Source of the DNA: DATAGF01 sp963834875
GTDB taxonomy: Bacteria; Actinomycetota; Thermoleophilia; Miltoncostaeales; Miltoncostaeaceae
Direction: 5' to 3'
Assembly (NCBI GenBank): GCA_963834875.1
Contig: CAWIDG010000002.1
Coordinates: 1-64,000 of the forward strand
DNA length: 64,000 bases
In this document: piece by piece, positions 38,335 to 48,497 of the stretch
How positions within the stretch are numbered: position 1 is the first letter of the stretch
How the letters are laid out: every line of letters starts with the position of its first letter
Translations under genes and position numbers: made by a program
The notes under the pieces: model-generated
What the model was told of the DNA's origin: nothing
The model's input: only the letters and a program-made list of their open reading frames with translations
The model's database searches: none

Positions 38335-38369
38335 TGCCAATTGGCATTCGACGCCTCGGCCAATTGGCA
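38335..38369. promoter_or_regulatory. operator-like palindrome pair 2
   Basis: TGCCAATTGGCA (38335-38346) and GCCAATTGGC (38359-38368), centres again 23 bases apart. It lies 277 bases from pair 1 and about 290 bases before the LysRS fusion gene. The DNA from 37978 to 38629 shows no convincing gene. Confidence 0.6.
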
Positions 38370-38593
38370 CGAGCCGCGATGGCGCTTCAGGCGGGGCCGG
38401 CCGGCGCGCCCCGAGAAGCGCAGGCCGGCCGGCCCCGACGGGCCCGCCGGGCCCGTTCGGCACCTCGTGGCGATCCGAGCACGGCGTCCATCGAGCCCTC
38501 CGGGTTCAAAGGGGGAGGCGGCCGCCGGCGCCGGGTGTGCGACCTGATCAGGGTGCAGCGGCGCTCCTGTTTCCGCCATCGCGGCGCTCGGGG

Positions 38594-38599
38594 TATGGT
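38594..38599 (+). promoter_or_regulatory. -10-like TATGGT upstream of lysS fusion
   Basis: TATGGT lies about 30 bases before the inferred start and 20 bases before the GGGAGG ribosome-binding site at 38619-38624. Confidence 0.3.
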
Positions 38600-38629
38600 G
38601 CCCCCGGCCCGACCTGCTGGGAGGCGACG

Positions 38630-41600
38630 ATCTCCGACGACCCGAATCTCCCAGAGCCGCCCGCCTCCCCGACCGGGCTGACCGGGAGCGCCGCAGAGCA
38701 GCGGCGGCGGCGCCTCGCGAAGGTCGAGGCCCTCCGCACGCGCGGCATCGACCCCTACCCGGTCTCGTATCCGCGCGACCACACGCTGGCCGAGGTCCGC
38801 GAGGAGTTCGGGACGCTCGAGGCCGGGGCCGAGACCCAGGTCGTCGTGCACGTGGCCGGCCGCGTGATGCTCAAGCGCGACCACGGCGGCCTGATCTTCT
38901 TGCGCCTCAAGGACGAGAGCGGGTTCCTCCAGATCATGGCCTCGCGGGCGGAGATGGGGGAGGAGGGGTTCGCCGACGCCGGGTCGATCGACATCGGCGA
39001 CTGGATGGGCTTCGAGGGCCGCGTCGTGGCCAGCCGCCGGGGCGAGCTGTCGGTGCTCGCGCGCACGTCGCGGCTGCTGGGCAAGGCGGTCCGGCCGCTG
39101 CCCCCGAAGACCCGGCCGCTGGTGGACTCCGAGACCCGCGCGCGCCAGCGCTACCTCGACCTGATCGTGACGCCCGACGCCCGCCGGGTGGCCGACGTCC
39201 GCACGCCGGACGCTCGCGGCCATCCGCGGCTACCTCGCGGGGCGCGGCTTCACCGAGGTCGAGACGCCGGTGCTGCAGCCCGAGGCCGGGGGGGCCGCCG
39301 CGCGCCCCTTCATCACCCACCACAACGCGCTCGACATCGAGATGTACCTGCGCATCGCCCTCGAGCTGCACCTCAAGCGGCTGATCGTCGGCGGCTACGA
39401 GAAGGTCTTCGAGATGAGCCGGGTGTTCCGCAACGAGGGGATCGACACCCGCCACAACCCCGAGTTCACGATGCTCGAGGCCTATCAGGCGCTCGCCGAC
39501 TACCGGGACATGATGGTCCTCACGGAGGAGATGGTGGGCGCGGCGGCCCAGGCCGCGATCGGCACCACCGAGATCGAGGTCGGCGGCGAGCCGGTGTCGC
39601 TGGCTCCGCCCTGGCGGCGGGCGACGATGTACGAGCTCATCAAGGAGCACACCGGCATCGACATCCACCCCTCGATGCCGATCGAGGAGGCCCGGCGCAT
39701 CGGCACCGGGGCCGGCGTCGAGTGGGAGGAGTCCTGGGGCGCCGGCAAGATCTGCAACGAGATCTACGACGAGCAGGTCGAGCACCTCCTCACGGGCCCG
39801 GTCTTCGTCTGCGACCACCCGCGCGAGATCTCGCCGCTGGCGCGGGCGCACCGCGACGACCCCACGCTGGTCGAGCGGTTCGAGGTCGTCGTCGCGGGCC
39901 GCGAGCTCGCCAACGCCTACAGCGAGCTGACCGACCCCATCGACCAGCGCGCGCGGTTCGAGGACGAGGCCCGCGCGAAGGCCGCCGGCGACCCGGAGGC
40001 CGGCGACGTCGACGAGGACTACCTCCGCGCGATGGAGCTCGGCATGCCGCCCACGGGCGGCCTCGGAGTCGGCGTCGACCGGCTCGTGATGCTCCTCACC
40101 GGGGCCACGACCATCCGCGACGTGCTGCTGTTCCCGACGCTGCGCCCCGAGGCGGGGGACCCCGCCGCGCCGGCGCGCCGCCTGGTCCCGCTCGCGGTAC
40201 CGGTCCCGCGCCCCGGCCCGGCGGCCCCGGTCGCCTCGGCCGTCTCGACCCCGCAGCCCGAGCGCCTCACTCTGCCCGCCCCTCCCCGGGGCAGGGCCAC
40301 GCGCCGCGGCGTCCTGGCCGCGCTCGTGGCGGTGGCCGGGGTCATCAGCCTGCTGGCGGCGCTCCCGGTGGTCCACGCGCGGCTGGGGACCGGCGCCGTG
40401 CTGGACGTCGAGGCCCGCGCGGGCGGCAGCATCGCCTCGGTCATCATCGGCCTCGTCACGCTCCTCGCGGCGGGCCAGCTCGCGCGCGGCAAGCGCAGCG
40501 CGTGGTGGCTGGCGCTCGCCCTGCTGCTGGGCGCCACGGTCATCCACGTGCTCAAGGGGCCGCACCTGCTCGCCGCGCTCGCGTGCGGGGCGCTCGCCCT
40601 GGCGCTGCTGTGGTTCCGGGAGGACTTCCGGGCGCCGGGCGACCCGCCGTCGCTGTGGACGGCGCTGCGCTTCATCCCGCTCTGGCTGGGCGGCGTGCTG
40701 CTCTACGGGGTCATCGCCCTGCTCGTCGAGCGGAACAAGGTCTCACCCGACCTCTCCGTCGGCGGCGTCCTGGAGACGATCTTCGGCGGCCTGATCGGGC
40801 TCGACGGGCCATACGAGTACGAGAGCCGGCTCTTCCGGGAGTTCTTCGCCGACTCCCTGCTCGCGCTCGGCATCGCCGGGGTCGCCGTGCTCGCGTTCCT
40901 CGTGTTCCGGCCGCTGGCCCAGCGCCAGACGGTCGCTCCGGAGGACCGCCGCCGGGCCGAGGACCTGGTGCACGCCTACGGATCGGACACGCTCGCCTAC
41001 TTCGCGCTGCGGGACGACAAGAGCCTGTTCTTCTCGTCCGACGGCCAGGCGATGGTCGCCTACACCTACCTGCAGGGGTACGCGCTCGCCTCGGGCGACC
41101 CGATCGGCGCGCCGGGGTCGGTCCCGCTGGTGGTCGACGAGTTCGCGGCCTTCTGCCGCGAGCGCGGGTGGCGGGTGGCCTACCTCGCGGTGCGCGAGTC
41201 CGACGTGCCGCTCTACGAGGCGCGCGGGATGAAGGCGATCTACCTCGGCGACGAGGCGATCATCCGCTGCGACAGGATCGACATCCACGGCCCCGGCATG
41301 AAGAAGCTGCGCGGCTCGGTGTCACGCGTCGCGCGCGACCACACGTTCGCGCTGATGCGCGAGTCGGAGGCCGCGCCCGAGCTGGTGGACGAGCTCAACG
41401 CGATCAGCGAGCACTGGCGCGGGAAGGACCCGGAGCGCGGCTTCACGATGGCCCTCAGCCAGGACGTGGACGGCGAGAGCGACGAGATGGTGCTCGCGGT
41501 CGCCCGCGACGGCGCCGGGAGGGTGGCGGGCTTCCTCCGCCTGGTCCCGTGCTTCGGCGCCGAGCCCGGCTACTCGCTCGACCTCATGCGCCACGAGCCG

Positions 41601-41973
41601 AGCGCGCCGAACGGGATCACCGAGTTCCTCATCGTCCGGTCCGCGGAGGAGCTGGGCCGCCTGGGGGTCGTGCGCCTGTCCATGAACTTCGCCGCCTGGG
41701 GCCGGCTGTTCAACGCCGACGCCGAGCTCGGCGCCGCGCGACAGGGCGCTCAAGTGGGTCGTCGAGAAGCTGAACCCCTTCTTCCAGATCAAGTCGCTCC
41801 ACGACTTCAACGAGAAGTTCCAGCCGGAGTGGCTTGCGCGGTCGATGGTCTTCGAGGAGGCGGCCGACCTGCCGCACGTGAGCATCCTCTACGCGGGGGT
41901 CGAGGGCTTCCTCAACGTCCCCGTGCTCGGGCGCCTGCTGGTGCCCCCGGTCGTCGCGACCCGCGGCTCGTGA
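38630..41973 (+). CDS. lysX: lysyl-tRNA synthetase fused to MprF-type membrane/DUF2156 domain (frame breaks)
   Basis: About 1110 residues. Class II LysRS comes first: OB fold VHVAGRVMLKRDHGGLIFLR, motif 1 near AGRGFTEVETPVLQPEAGGA, motif 2 FEMSRVFRNEGIDTRHNPEF, motif 3 GLGVGVDRLVMLLTGATTIR. Without a stop it runs into several membrane helices (GVLAALVAVAGVISLLAALP, SIASVIIGLVTLLAAGQLAR) and a DUF2156 domain (TLAYFALRDDKSLFFSSDGQ, NGITEFLIVRSAEELGRLGV, WVVEKLNPFFQIKSLHDFNE), the lysyltransferase fold that makes lysyl-phosphatidylglycerol. Mycobacterial LysX has these modules in the opposite order. One extra C near 39205 and an indel near 41740 break the frame. No ATG/GTG/TTG fits; ATC 38630 follows GGGAGG. 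Confidence 0.9.
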
Positions 41974-42395
41974 GGGCGAGGGTCGCCGCGGCGCTGCTGG
42001 CGGCGGCGCTCGCGGCCGCCGGGTGCGGCCGCGCCGACCACTCGGAGCCGGCCTCCTTCGCCGACGTGGAGGCGGCGATCGCGGCCGCCGGCCTCCAGGT
42101 GTGCGACGAGGTCGAGACCGAGGCCCGCACGCCGGGGGCGGCCGGCGAGCGCCGCTACGACGTCGGGCTCGACTGCGACGACCCCGGCGAGGAGGACGCG
42201 GTCCTCGTGGCGACCGCCTTCGACGACCAGGAGGACCGCGACGGCGCGGCGCGGCGCTTCGAGGGCCAGGTGCGGCCGCCGGCGCAGGGCGCGGTGTGGA
42301 CGCTCGGGCCGGTGCTGGTGCGCGTGAGCGGCGATCGCGACCCCGAGGCGGTTGACGCCCTCATCGAGGCCCTCGACGATCGGGGGGCGGAGTGA
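41970..42395 (+). CDS. small lipoprotein
   Basis: A 141-residue protein with signal VRARVAAALLAAALAAAGCG; the lipobox LAAAGC places the modified Cys at residue 19. The mature part has two Cys (QVCDEVETEA and GLDCDD), probably a disulfide, in an alpha/beta pattern (FADVEAAIAAAGLQVCDEVE, AVDALIEALDDRGAE). It is coupled by GTGA overlaps to the LysRS-MprF fusion upstream and to the permease downstream. Function unknown. Confidence 0.75.
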   Translation: MRARVAAALLAAALAAAGCGRADHSEPASFADVEAAIAAAGLQVCDEVETEARTPGAAGERRYDVGLDCDDPGEEDAVLVATAFDDQEDRDGAARRFEGQVRPPAQGAVWTLGPVLVRVSGDRDPEAVDALIEALDDRGAE

Positions 42396-43829
42396 GGCTC
42401 CCCCGCCGCCCGGGGCGCGCCGCCGGCCTCGGCGTCCTCGCGCTCGCCATGATCAACGTGGCGGCGATGGTCAGCCCGCGGAACCTGCCGATGATGGCCG
42501 AGTACGGCTGGTCGCTGATCTTCTTCGTCCTCCTGGCGGTGGTGCTGTTCCTGGTGCCGGTGTCGCTCGCCATCGCCGAGCTCGCGACCGCCTGGCCGCG
42601 GCGCGGCGGCGTCTACCCCTGGGTGAAGGAGGCGTTCAAGGGCCGCGCCGGCTTCCTCGCCGTCTGGTGCGACTGGGCCGAGAACCTCGCCTGGTTCCCG
42701 ACCGTGCTGGCCTTCACGGCCGCGAGCTTCGCCTACGCGCTCGACCCCGACCTGGCCAACAACAAGGTCTTCCTCGTCGTCGTCATGCTTGACGGTCTTC
42801 TGGGGATCGACCCTCGCCGCCTTCAAGGGCATCGGCGCGACCAGCGCCATCGGAGCGATCGGGACCGTGCTCGGGGCCATCGTGCCGGCGCTCCTGATCA
42901 TGGTGCTGGGGGTGGCCTTCCTGGTCGACGACAACGACTCGGAGATCCCCTTCTCGGCCGACGCGCTCGTCCCGAACCTCGGCGTCACGAACCTGGTCTT
43001 CCTGACCGGCGCGATCCTGATGTTCGCGGGGATGGAGGTCGCCGGCTTCCACGCCGACCAGGCGCGCGACCCCGCCCGCAGCTTCCCCCGGGCGATCCTG
43101 CTGGCGGCCGTGATCATGACCGCCTTCACCATCCTCGGCTCCCTCGCCCTGGCGGTGATCGTGCCCCAGCACGAGATCAGCCTCGTCGGCGGCGTGATGC
43201 AGGCGTTCGAGGCCGTCTTCGACGCCCTCGGGGTCGGCTGGCTCCTCGTGCCGACGGCGCTGCTCATCACCATCGGCGGGGTCGCCCACATGATCCCCTG
43301 GATCATGGGGCCGGCCACGGGCTTGGCGAGCGTCGCCGAGGCCGGCGAGGCTCCGCGATCGTGGGCCCGCGCGAACCGGGCCGGAGCGCCGGTGGGGATC
43401 CTGCTCGCGCAGGGCGTCGGCACGACGCTCTTCAGCCTGCTGTTCCTGTTCGTGCCGAGCGTGAGCACCTCGTACTGGATCCTCTCCGTGCTCACCGCCC
43501 AGATCATCATCATCATGTACGCCCTGATCTTCGCCGCGGTGCTGCGGCTGCGGTACACGCACCCGGAGGTCCACCGGCCCTTCCGCATCCCGGGCGGCAC
43601 CGCCGGCGTCTGGATCACGGCCGCCGTCGGGCTCGTCGGGTGCCTGCTGTCGTTCGTCCTCGGGTTCGTGCCGCCCGACCAGCTCAAGACCGGCAACCCG
43701 GTCCTCTACGTCGGCGGCATCGCGCTCGGGCTGATCGTGCTGGCGCTGCCGCCCTTCCTCGTGCGCCGGCGCCCGCCCGGGGCGGGCGCCGCCCCGGCGG
43801 TGGAGGTGGCGCCCGTCGTGGGGGAGTAG
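42392..43829 (+). CDS. APC-family amino-acid permease (one frame break)
   Basis: About 478 residues with twelve predicted helices. LGVLALAMINVAAMVSPRNL, IAELATAWPRRGGVYPWVKE and FKGRAGFLAVWCDWAENLAW are typical of glutamate/GABA-antiporter-like APC transporters. One extra T near 42788 shifts the frame, after which LTVFWGSTLAAFKGIGATSA, GAILMFAGMEVAGFHADQAR and DPARSFPRAILLAAVIMTAF continue to the end. Imports or exchanges amino acids; the substrate is not defined. GTG overlaps the lipoprotein stop. The gene following starts seven bases after its stop. Confidence 0.9.
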
Positions 43830-43835
43830 GCGCCG

Positions 43836-44724
43836 GTGACCGGCCTCGCGATCGCCGTCGCGCTCGTGGCCGCGCTGCTGTTCGCGGTGGCCTTCGTGAT
43901 GCAGCAGCGCGCCGCCTCCGAGGTGCCGGACGACGAGTCGCTGGGCCTCGGCCTGATCACGCGCCTGGTGCGGCGGCCGATCTGGCTCATCGGCACCGCC
44001 GCCGACACGCTCGGGTACGTCGCCCAGGCGGTCGCCCTGGGGCTCGCCTCGCTGGTGCTGGTGCAGCCGTTGCTGGCCACCTCGCTGCTGTTCGCCTTGC
44101 CGCTGGGCGCGTGGTGGGCGAAGCGGCGGCTGCGCCGCTCGGACGCCGCCTGGGCGATCGCGCTCACCGTCGGCCTCGCCGTCTTCCTGGTGGCCGGCGA
44201 GCCGACCGATGGCGTCGACCGCGCCGACGCGACCGACTGGCTGATCGCCGCCGCCGTCTTCGTCCCGATCACCGCGGCCTGCGTGCTCGTGGCCGCCCGC
44301 AGCCGGGGCGCCCGGCGCGCCGTGCTGCTGGCCGCCGCGACCGGCATCCTCTACGGCGTGGCGGCGGCGCTGACCAAGTCGACCGTGAGCCTCCTCGACG
44401 ACGGCTTCGTGGGGGTCGTGACGAGCTGGGAGCCGTACGCGCTCGTCGCCGCGATCGGCCTCGGGACGTACATGCAGCAGGCCGCGTTCCAGGCGGGCGA
44501 CCTGGCCCAGTCCCTGCCCGCCGTCCAGGTGCTCGAGCCGGTCGTGGCCGTGGTCCTGGGCATCGCGCTGCTGCAGGAGGAGCTGCAGCGCGGACGGCCT
44601 CGAGTGGGCGCTCATCGCCCTGTCCGCCGTCGCGATGATCGTCTCCACCGCCGCGCTTGCCCGTTCTCAGGCCCAGGCGCAGCCGGAGCCGGTGCGCGAG
44701 CCCGCGGCGGCCGCCACAGGCTGA
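43836..44724 (+). CDS. DMT-family (EamA-like) membrane transporter (one frame break)
   Basis: About 296 residues and nine or ten helices: LAIAVALVAALLFAVAFVMQ, LGYVAQAVALGLASLVLVQP, LLATSLLFALPLGAWWAKRR, GILYGVAAALTKSTVSLLDD. This is the DMT subgroup resembling NIPA-type Mg2+ transporters. The frame changes near 44593 by one extra base and then ends LEWALIALSAVAMIVSTAAL. The stop TGATG overlaps the methyltransferase start. Substrate unknown; Mg2+ or small amines are possible. Confidence 0.82.
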
Positions 44725-45357
44725 TGCCCGCGCGCGAGCACAGGGTCTTCGCCGCGCTCTACGACGTCATCGGCCGCCGGGCCGAGCGCGGGCGCGATGG
44801 GCGCCCGGCGGCGCGAGCTGCTGCGCGAGGCCTCCGGGCGGACCCTCGAGATCGGCGCCGGGACCGGCGCGAACCTGCCGCACTACCCGGAGCTGGCGGC
44901 CCTGATCCTCGTCGAGCCGGACGGCGCGATGCGCCGCCGCCTGGCGCCCCGCGCGGCGGCGGCGCGGTTCCCCGTCGAGGTGCTGGACGCGCCCGCCGAG
45001 CGCCTGCCGCTCGCGGACGCGAGCGTGGACGTGGTCGTGTCGACCGGGGTCCTGTGCTCGGTCGACGACCCCCCGCGCGCGCTGGCCGAGGCGCGGCGGG
45101 TGCTGCGGCCGGGCGGCCGCCTGCTGTTCATCGAGCACGTCCGCGCCGAGGGCCGCGCTGCGCGCTGGCAGGACCGGCTCACGCCCGTCTGGCGGCGTCT
45201 GAACGCCGGGTGCCACCCCAACCGCGACACCGTCGCGGCGATCCGTGCGGCGGGGTTCGCGGTCGCGACCGTGCGGCGCCTCGACGACGTCGCCGCCCCT
45301 CCCTGGATCCGGCCGCTCGTGGCGGGCGTCGCGGTCGCGCCGGCCGACGGGGGCTGA
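44724..45357 (+). CDS. SAM-dependent methyltransferase (one frame break)
   Basis: About 211 residues. MPAREHRVFAALYDVIG is followed after a frame change near 44795 by RRRELLREASGRTLEIGAGT (motif I), LILVEPDGAMRRRLAPRAAA, LPLADASVDVVVSTGVLCSV and LRPGGRLLFIEHVRAEGRAA. The last block with WQDRLTPVWRRLNAGCHPNR matches methyltransferase type-11 proteins of the METTL7-like or thiol-methyltransferase style. ATG overlaps the transporter stop; next gene begins four bases after its stop, so 43836-46098 is one unit. Confidence 0.85.
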
Positions 45358-45360
45358 GCC

Positions 45361-46098
45361 GTGGCGCTCCGCGACTGGTACGAGCGGGAGATGGTCGACG
45401 GGAGCCGGTCAGGCGCCTTCTGGCTGCTGCTGTCGCTCCTGATCACCTTCCTGATCGTGCGCGGGATCACGCGGCGGATCCGCTCCGAGAACGCGCGTCT
45501 GCTGCGCGACCTCACCCTCGGCGGGATCCACATCCACCACCTCGTCTACGGCATCGCCATCACCCTGGTCGCCGGCTTCCTCGAGTTCCGCTTCCAGCCC
45601 GAGGCGCCCTGGTTCGAGCTGCTGGCGATCGCCTTCGGGATCGGCGCGGGCCTGATGCTCGACGAGTTCGCCCTCTCCCTCTACATGAAGGACGTCTACT
45701 GGGCCGACCAGGGACGGACGTCGGTGGACGCCGTGCTCATCGCGCTCATGGTCGGCGGGCTGTTCGTGATCGGCACCACCCCCCTCGAGCTCGACGACGC
45801 CAGCGACGGGTCGCGCCTCGGCCTCGCCCTGACCGTCGCCGTGAACTGCGTCTTCGCCGCCGCCGCCCTGCTGAAGGGCAAGCTCGTCACCGGGGCGGTC
45901 GGCATCTTCGTCCCCGTGGTCGCGATCGTCGGCGCGATTCGCCTCGCCAAGCCGAAATCGCCCTGGGCACGCGTGCGCTACGCGAAGCGGCCGGAGACGA
46001 TGGCGCGCGCGCAGCAGCGCTTCGGCCCCGCCTACGAGGCGCGGATGAACCGCCTCAAGGACCTCCTCGGGGGCGCCCCGAGCAAGCCGGCCTCGTGA
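45361..46098 (+). CDS. HIHH-motif polytopic membrane protein, copy 2
   Basis: An intact 245-residue protein with about six helices. The N-terminal WLLLSLLITFLIVRGITRRI, the conserved LGGIHIHHLVYGIAITLVAG, GLMLDEFALSLYMKDVYWAD with QGRTSVDAVLIALMVGGLFV, and the tail RLAKPKSPWARVRYAKRPET with QQRFGPAYEARMNRLKDLLG are all shared with copy 1 (35584-36344). Conserved His, Asp/Glu and Trp/Tyr residues sit at helix ends, as in metal-binding or redox membrane enzymes. No family name is known to me. Confidence 0.8.
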   Translation: MALRDWYEREMVDGSRSGAFWLLLSLLITFLIVRGITRRIRSENARLLRDLTLGGIHIHHLVYGIAITLVAGFLEFRFQPEAPWFELLAIAFGIGAGLMLDEFALSLYMKDVYWADQGRTSVDAVLIALMVGGLFVIGTTPLELDDASDGSRLGLALTVAVNCVFAAAALLKGKLVTGAVGIFVPVVAIVGAIRLAKPKSPWARVRYAKRPETMARAQQRFGPAYEARMNRLKDLLGGAPSKPAS

Positions 46099-46104
46099 GG
46101 TACG

Positions 46105-46110
46105 TACACT
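46105..46110 (+). promoter_or_regulatory. -10-like TACACT before M20 dipeptidase
   Basis: TACACT ends seven bases before the GTG at 46118, with no Shine-Dalgarno. Confidence 0.4.
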
Positions 46111-46117
46111 CGCGGCC

Positions 46118-47446
46118 GTGACCCGCGAGGAGATGGAGCGTCTCGAGGCCCTCCTGCGGGTGCCGAGCGTGAGCGCCGTGCCCGACCACGCTCCCGACAT
46201 GGAGCGCGCGGCGGCCCTGGTCGCCGACGAGATCCGGCGCGCGGGCGGCGAGGCGGCGGTGACGGCGACGCCGCGCCACCCGCTCGTGCTGGGCGAGGTG
46301 CCGGCCAGCGCGGGGGACGGCCGCGCGCCGCGGGTCGTCGTCTACGGCCACTACGACGTCCAGCCCCCGGGCCCGAGGAGCTCTGGACGACCCCGGCCTT
46401 CGAGCCAGTCATCCGCGACGGGAACCTCTATGCGCGCGGCGCCAGCGACGACAAGGGGAACCTCTTCATGCTGATCGCCGCGGTGCAGCGGCTCGCCGCG
46501 GCGGGCGAGCTGCCCGTGCGGGTGGGCTTCGTCGTGGAGGGGGAGGAGGAGAGCGGCGGCACCTCGGCCGTCGAGCACTTCGCCGCCGACGCCGAGCCGG
46601 CACTCGCCACCCTGATCTTCGACAGCCCGATGGTGGCGCCGGGGCGCCCGTCGTTCTGCACGGGGGTCCGCGGGATGCTCTACCGGCGGGTGCGGGTGCG
46701 GACGGCCGCGGTCGACGCCCACTCCGGGCTCTACGGTGGCGCGGCCCTCAACGCGGCGCACGCCCTCCTGGAGATCCTCGCCGCCGTCATGCCCCGGGAC
46801 GGCCGGCTCCCCGCCGCGCTGTACGCCGGGGTCGCCCCCGCCGGCCCGGCGGAGGTCGCCGCCTGGGACGACCTCCCCCCGGGCGCCGAGGCCCTCGCCG
46901 CCGCCGGGCTGCGCGCCCGCCGATCCGGGGGCCGCCGACGGCTTCTACATGCGCACCCTGGCCTCGCCGTCGCTCGACGTCCATGGGCTCGCCTGCGGCG
47001 AGCCCCATGCGGTCAAGACCAGCATCCCCTGCGAGGCCACGGCCACGCTGTCGCTGCGGCTCGCCGGCGGACAGGACGCGGACGCCTTGGGCGGGGTGCT
47101 CGACGACCTCCTGCGCTCCGCCGCCCCTGAGGGCGCGGAGGTGACCATCGAGGGCCTCGGCCTCGCTTTGCCCGCGGTCCTCGACCCCGGCCACCCGGTC
47201 CTGGCCGCGGCCGCGGACGGGATGGAGGCGGCCACCGGGTGGCGCCCGGTGCCGGTGCGGAGCGGGGGGACGCTGCCCGTCGTCGCCGTCCTGGCCGCGA
47301 AGGGCATCCCCACGGTTCTCACCGGCTTCGGGCTGCCCGACGACGCGATCCACGCCCCCGACGAGCACCTGAGGGTGGAGCACCTCGAGCTCGGCACGCG
47401 GGCGGGGATGGAGATCCTGCGCGCGCTGGGGCGACTCGCCGACTGA
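46118..47446 (+). CDS. M20-family dipeptidase/carboxypeptidase (two frame breaks)
   Basis: About 442 residues of a zinc aminoacylase/dipeptidase. Zinc ligands are in RVVVYGHYDVQPPG, in LYARGASDDKGNLFMLIAAV and in the catalytic Glu pair FVVEGEEESGG. The dimerisation domain VRTAAVDAHSGLYGGAALNA follows, then CEATATLSLRLAGGQDADAL, VRSGGTLPVVAVLAAKGIPT and the final ligand His in DDAIHAPDEHLRVEHLELG. The frame changes near 46372 and near 46922. It hydrolyses dipeptides or N-acyl amino acids in the cytoplasm. Leaderless GTG start. Confidence 0.92.
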
Positions 47447-47503
47447 GGGGCGCACGCAGTCGGCTTACGGACGCGTGACTGACCGCCCGTCCAGTTACGC
47501 AGC

Positions 47504-48460
47504 GTGCCGGCCCGGACGTACGTTCGCGGCGTGCGGGGCCTGCCGGCAGCGCTGCTGGTCGCGATCGCGCTCCTCGCGGGCGCGGCGCCCGGGGGCGCCG
47601 CCACGTCGGCCGGCGGCCTCGGGCAGCTCGCCACGGAGGCGGGCCTCTCCTCGTCGGGGCAGGAGCGCCGGCTCGCCCTGGTGGCGCGCGGCATCGTCGC
47701 GGAGGCGGCCGAGCCGGCGAGCGGCCTCGGCGCGGCGGCGATCCTGACGGCGTGGTCGGACGGGCGGACGCTCGAGCCCTGCCCGCCGGACCCGGCGGCG
47801 TTCTCGAGCAGGCCCGACGCGACCCCGATCTCCTGGCGCGGGGCCGACGCCGTCGAGCTCGATGTCGGCCCCTTCTTCGCCACCGGGGGCCAGCGCGTGG
47901 GCGGCGGGCCCGTCGCGCGGCGCGTCTGCACCTACGTCACCCCGACCCCCGCCGCCGGCCTGCAGGGGCCGGCGCTGGCCGCGCAGGACGCCGTCACGGC
48001 CGGCGCCCGGCCGCTGCCGCGGTGCGGCCGCCGGGCGGCCGTCGGCCTCCTCGACGAGGCCGCCTCGCTCATCGACCGCAAGTGGTCGTACGACCTCCGG
48101 CCCGGTGAGCTGAGGGTCGGTCGGGTCCGGTGCCTCCAGCTCGTCGCCGGCGGCGGTCGCGAGATGGTGGTCGGCTACCGGCGGCGGAGCCCGGCAGGCT
48201 GTGTGGCGGCCGAGCCGTGGGTGATCTACCGGGCCTCCGCCGCCGGGTGGCGCATCGGCCTGGTCCGGATCAAGACGGGGTCGTGGTCGCTCACGACGCT
48301 CGGGCTCCGGCGCGGCCGCCGGGGGATCGTCGAGCCGGCGCCGCGCTTCGACACCCAGGACCAGGACCCCTGCGCCCCGTCGGGCTTCGACCGCCGGCTC
48401 GTCCTCTGGGGAGGGGCGTCCTGGGTGGTGCGGACGATCGCCCCGGCACCAGGCGGGTAG
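47504..48460 (+). CDS. exported protein of unknown function
   Basis: A 318-residue protein (or 309 from GTG 47531) with a signal peptide LPAALLVAIALLAGAAPGGA ending near AAT. The mature part is rich in Cys (LEPCPPDP, RRVCTYVTP, RCGRRAAV, RCLQLVAG, GCVAAEP, DPCAPSGF), six in all and compatible with three disulfides. SLIDRKWSYDLRPGELRVGR, WRIGLVRIKTGSWSLTTLGL and FDRRLVLWGGASWVVRTI are the best protein-like blocks. No domain recognised. It lies between the dipeptidase and fumarase and is probably transcribed alone. Confidence 0.7.
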   Translation: MPARTYVRGVRGLPAALLVAIALLAGAAPGGAATSAGGLGQLATEAGLSSSGQERRLALVARGIVAEAAEPASGLGAAAILTAWSDGRTLEPCPPDPAAFSSRPDATPISWRGADAVELDVGPFFATGGQRVGGGPVARRVCTYVTPTPAAGLQGPALAAQDAVTAGARPLPRCGRRAAVGLLDEAASLIDRKWSYDLRPGELRVGRVRCLQLVAGGGREMVVGYRRRSPAGCVAAEPWVIYRASAAGWRIGLVRIKTGSWSLTTLGLRRGRRGIVEPAPRFDTQDQDPCAPSGFDRRLVLWGGASWVVRTIAPAPGG

Positions 48461-48497
48461 GATTTCAGGCGGAGCCGAGGCGATCCAAGGGGGGCCG

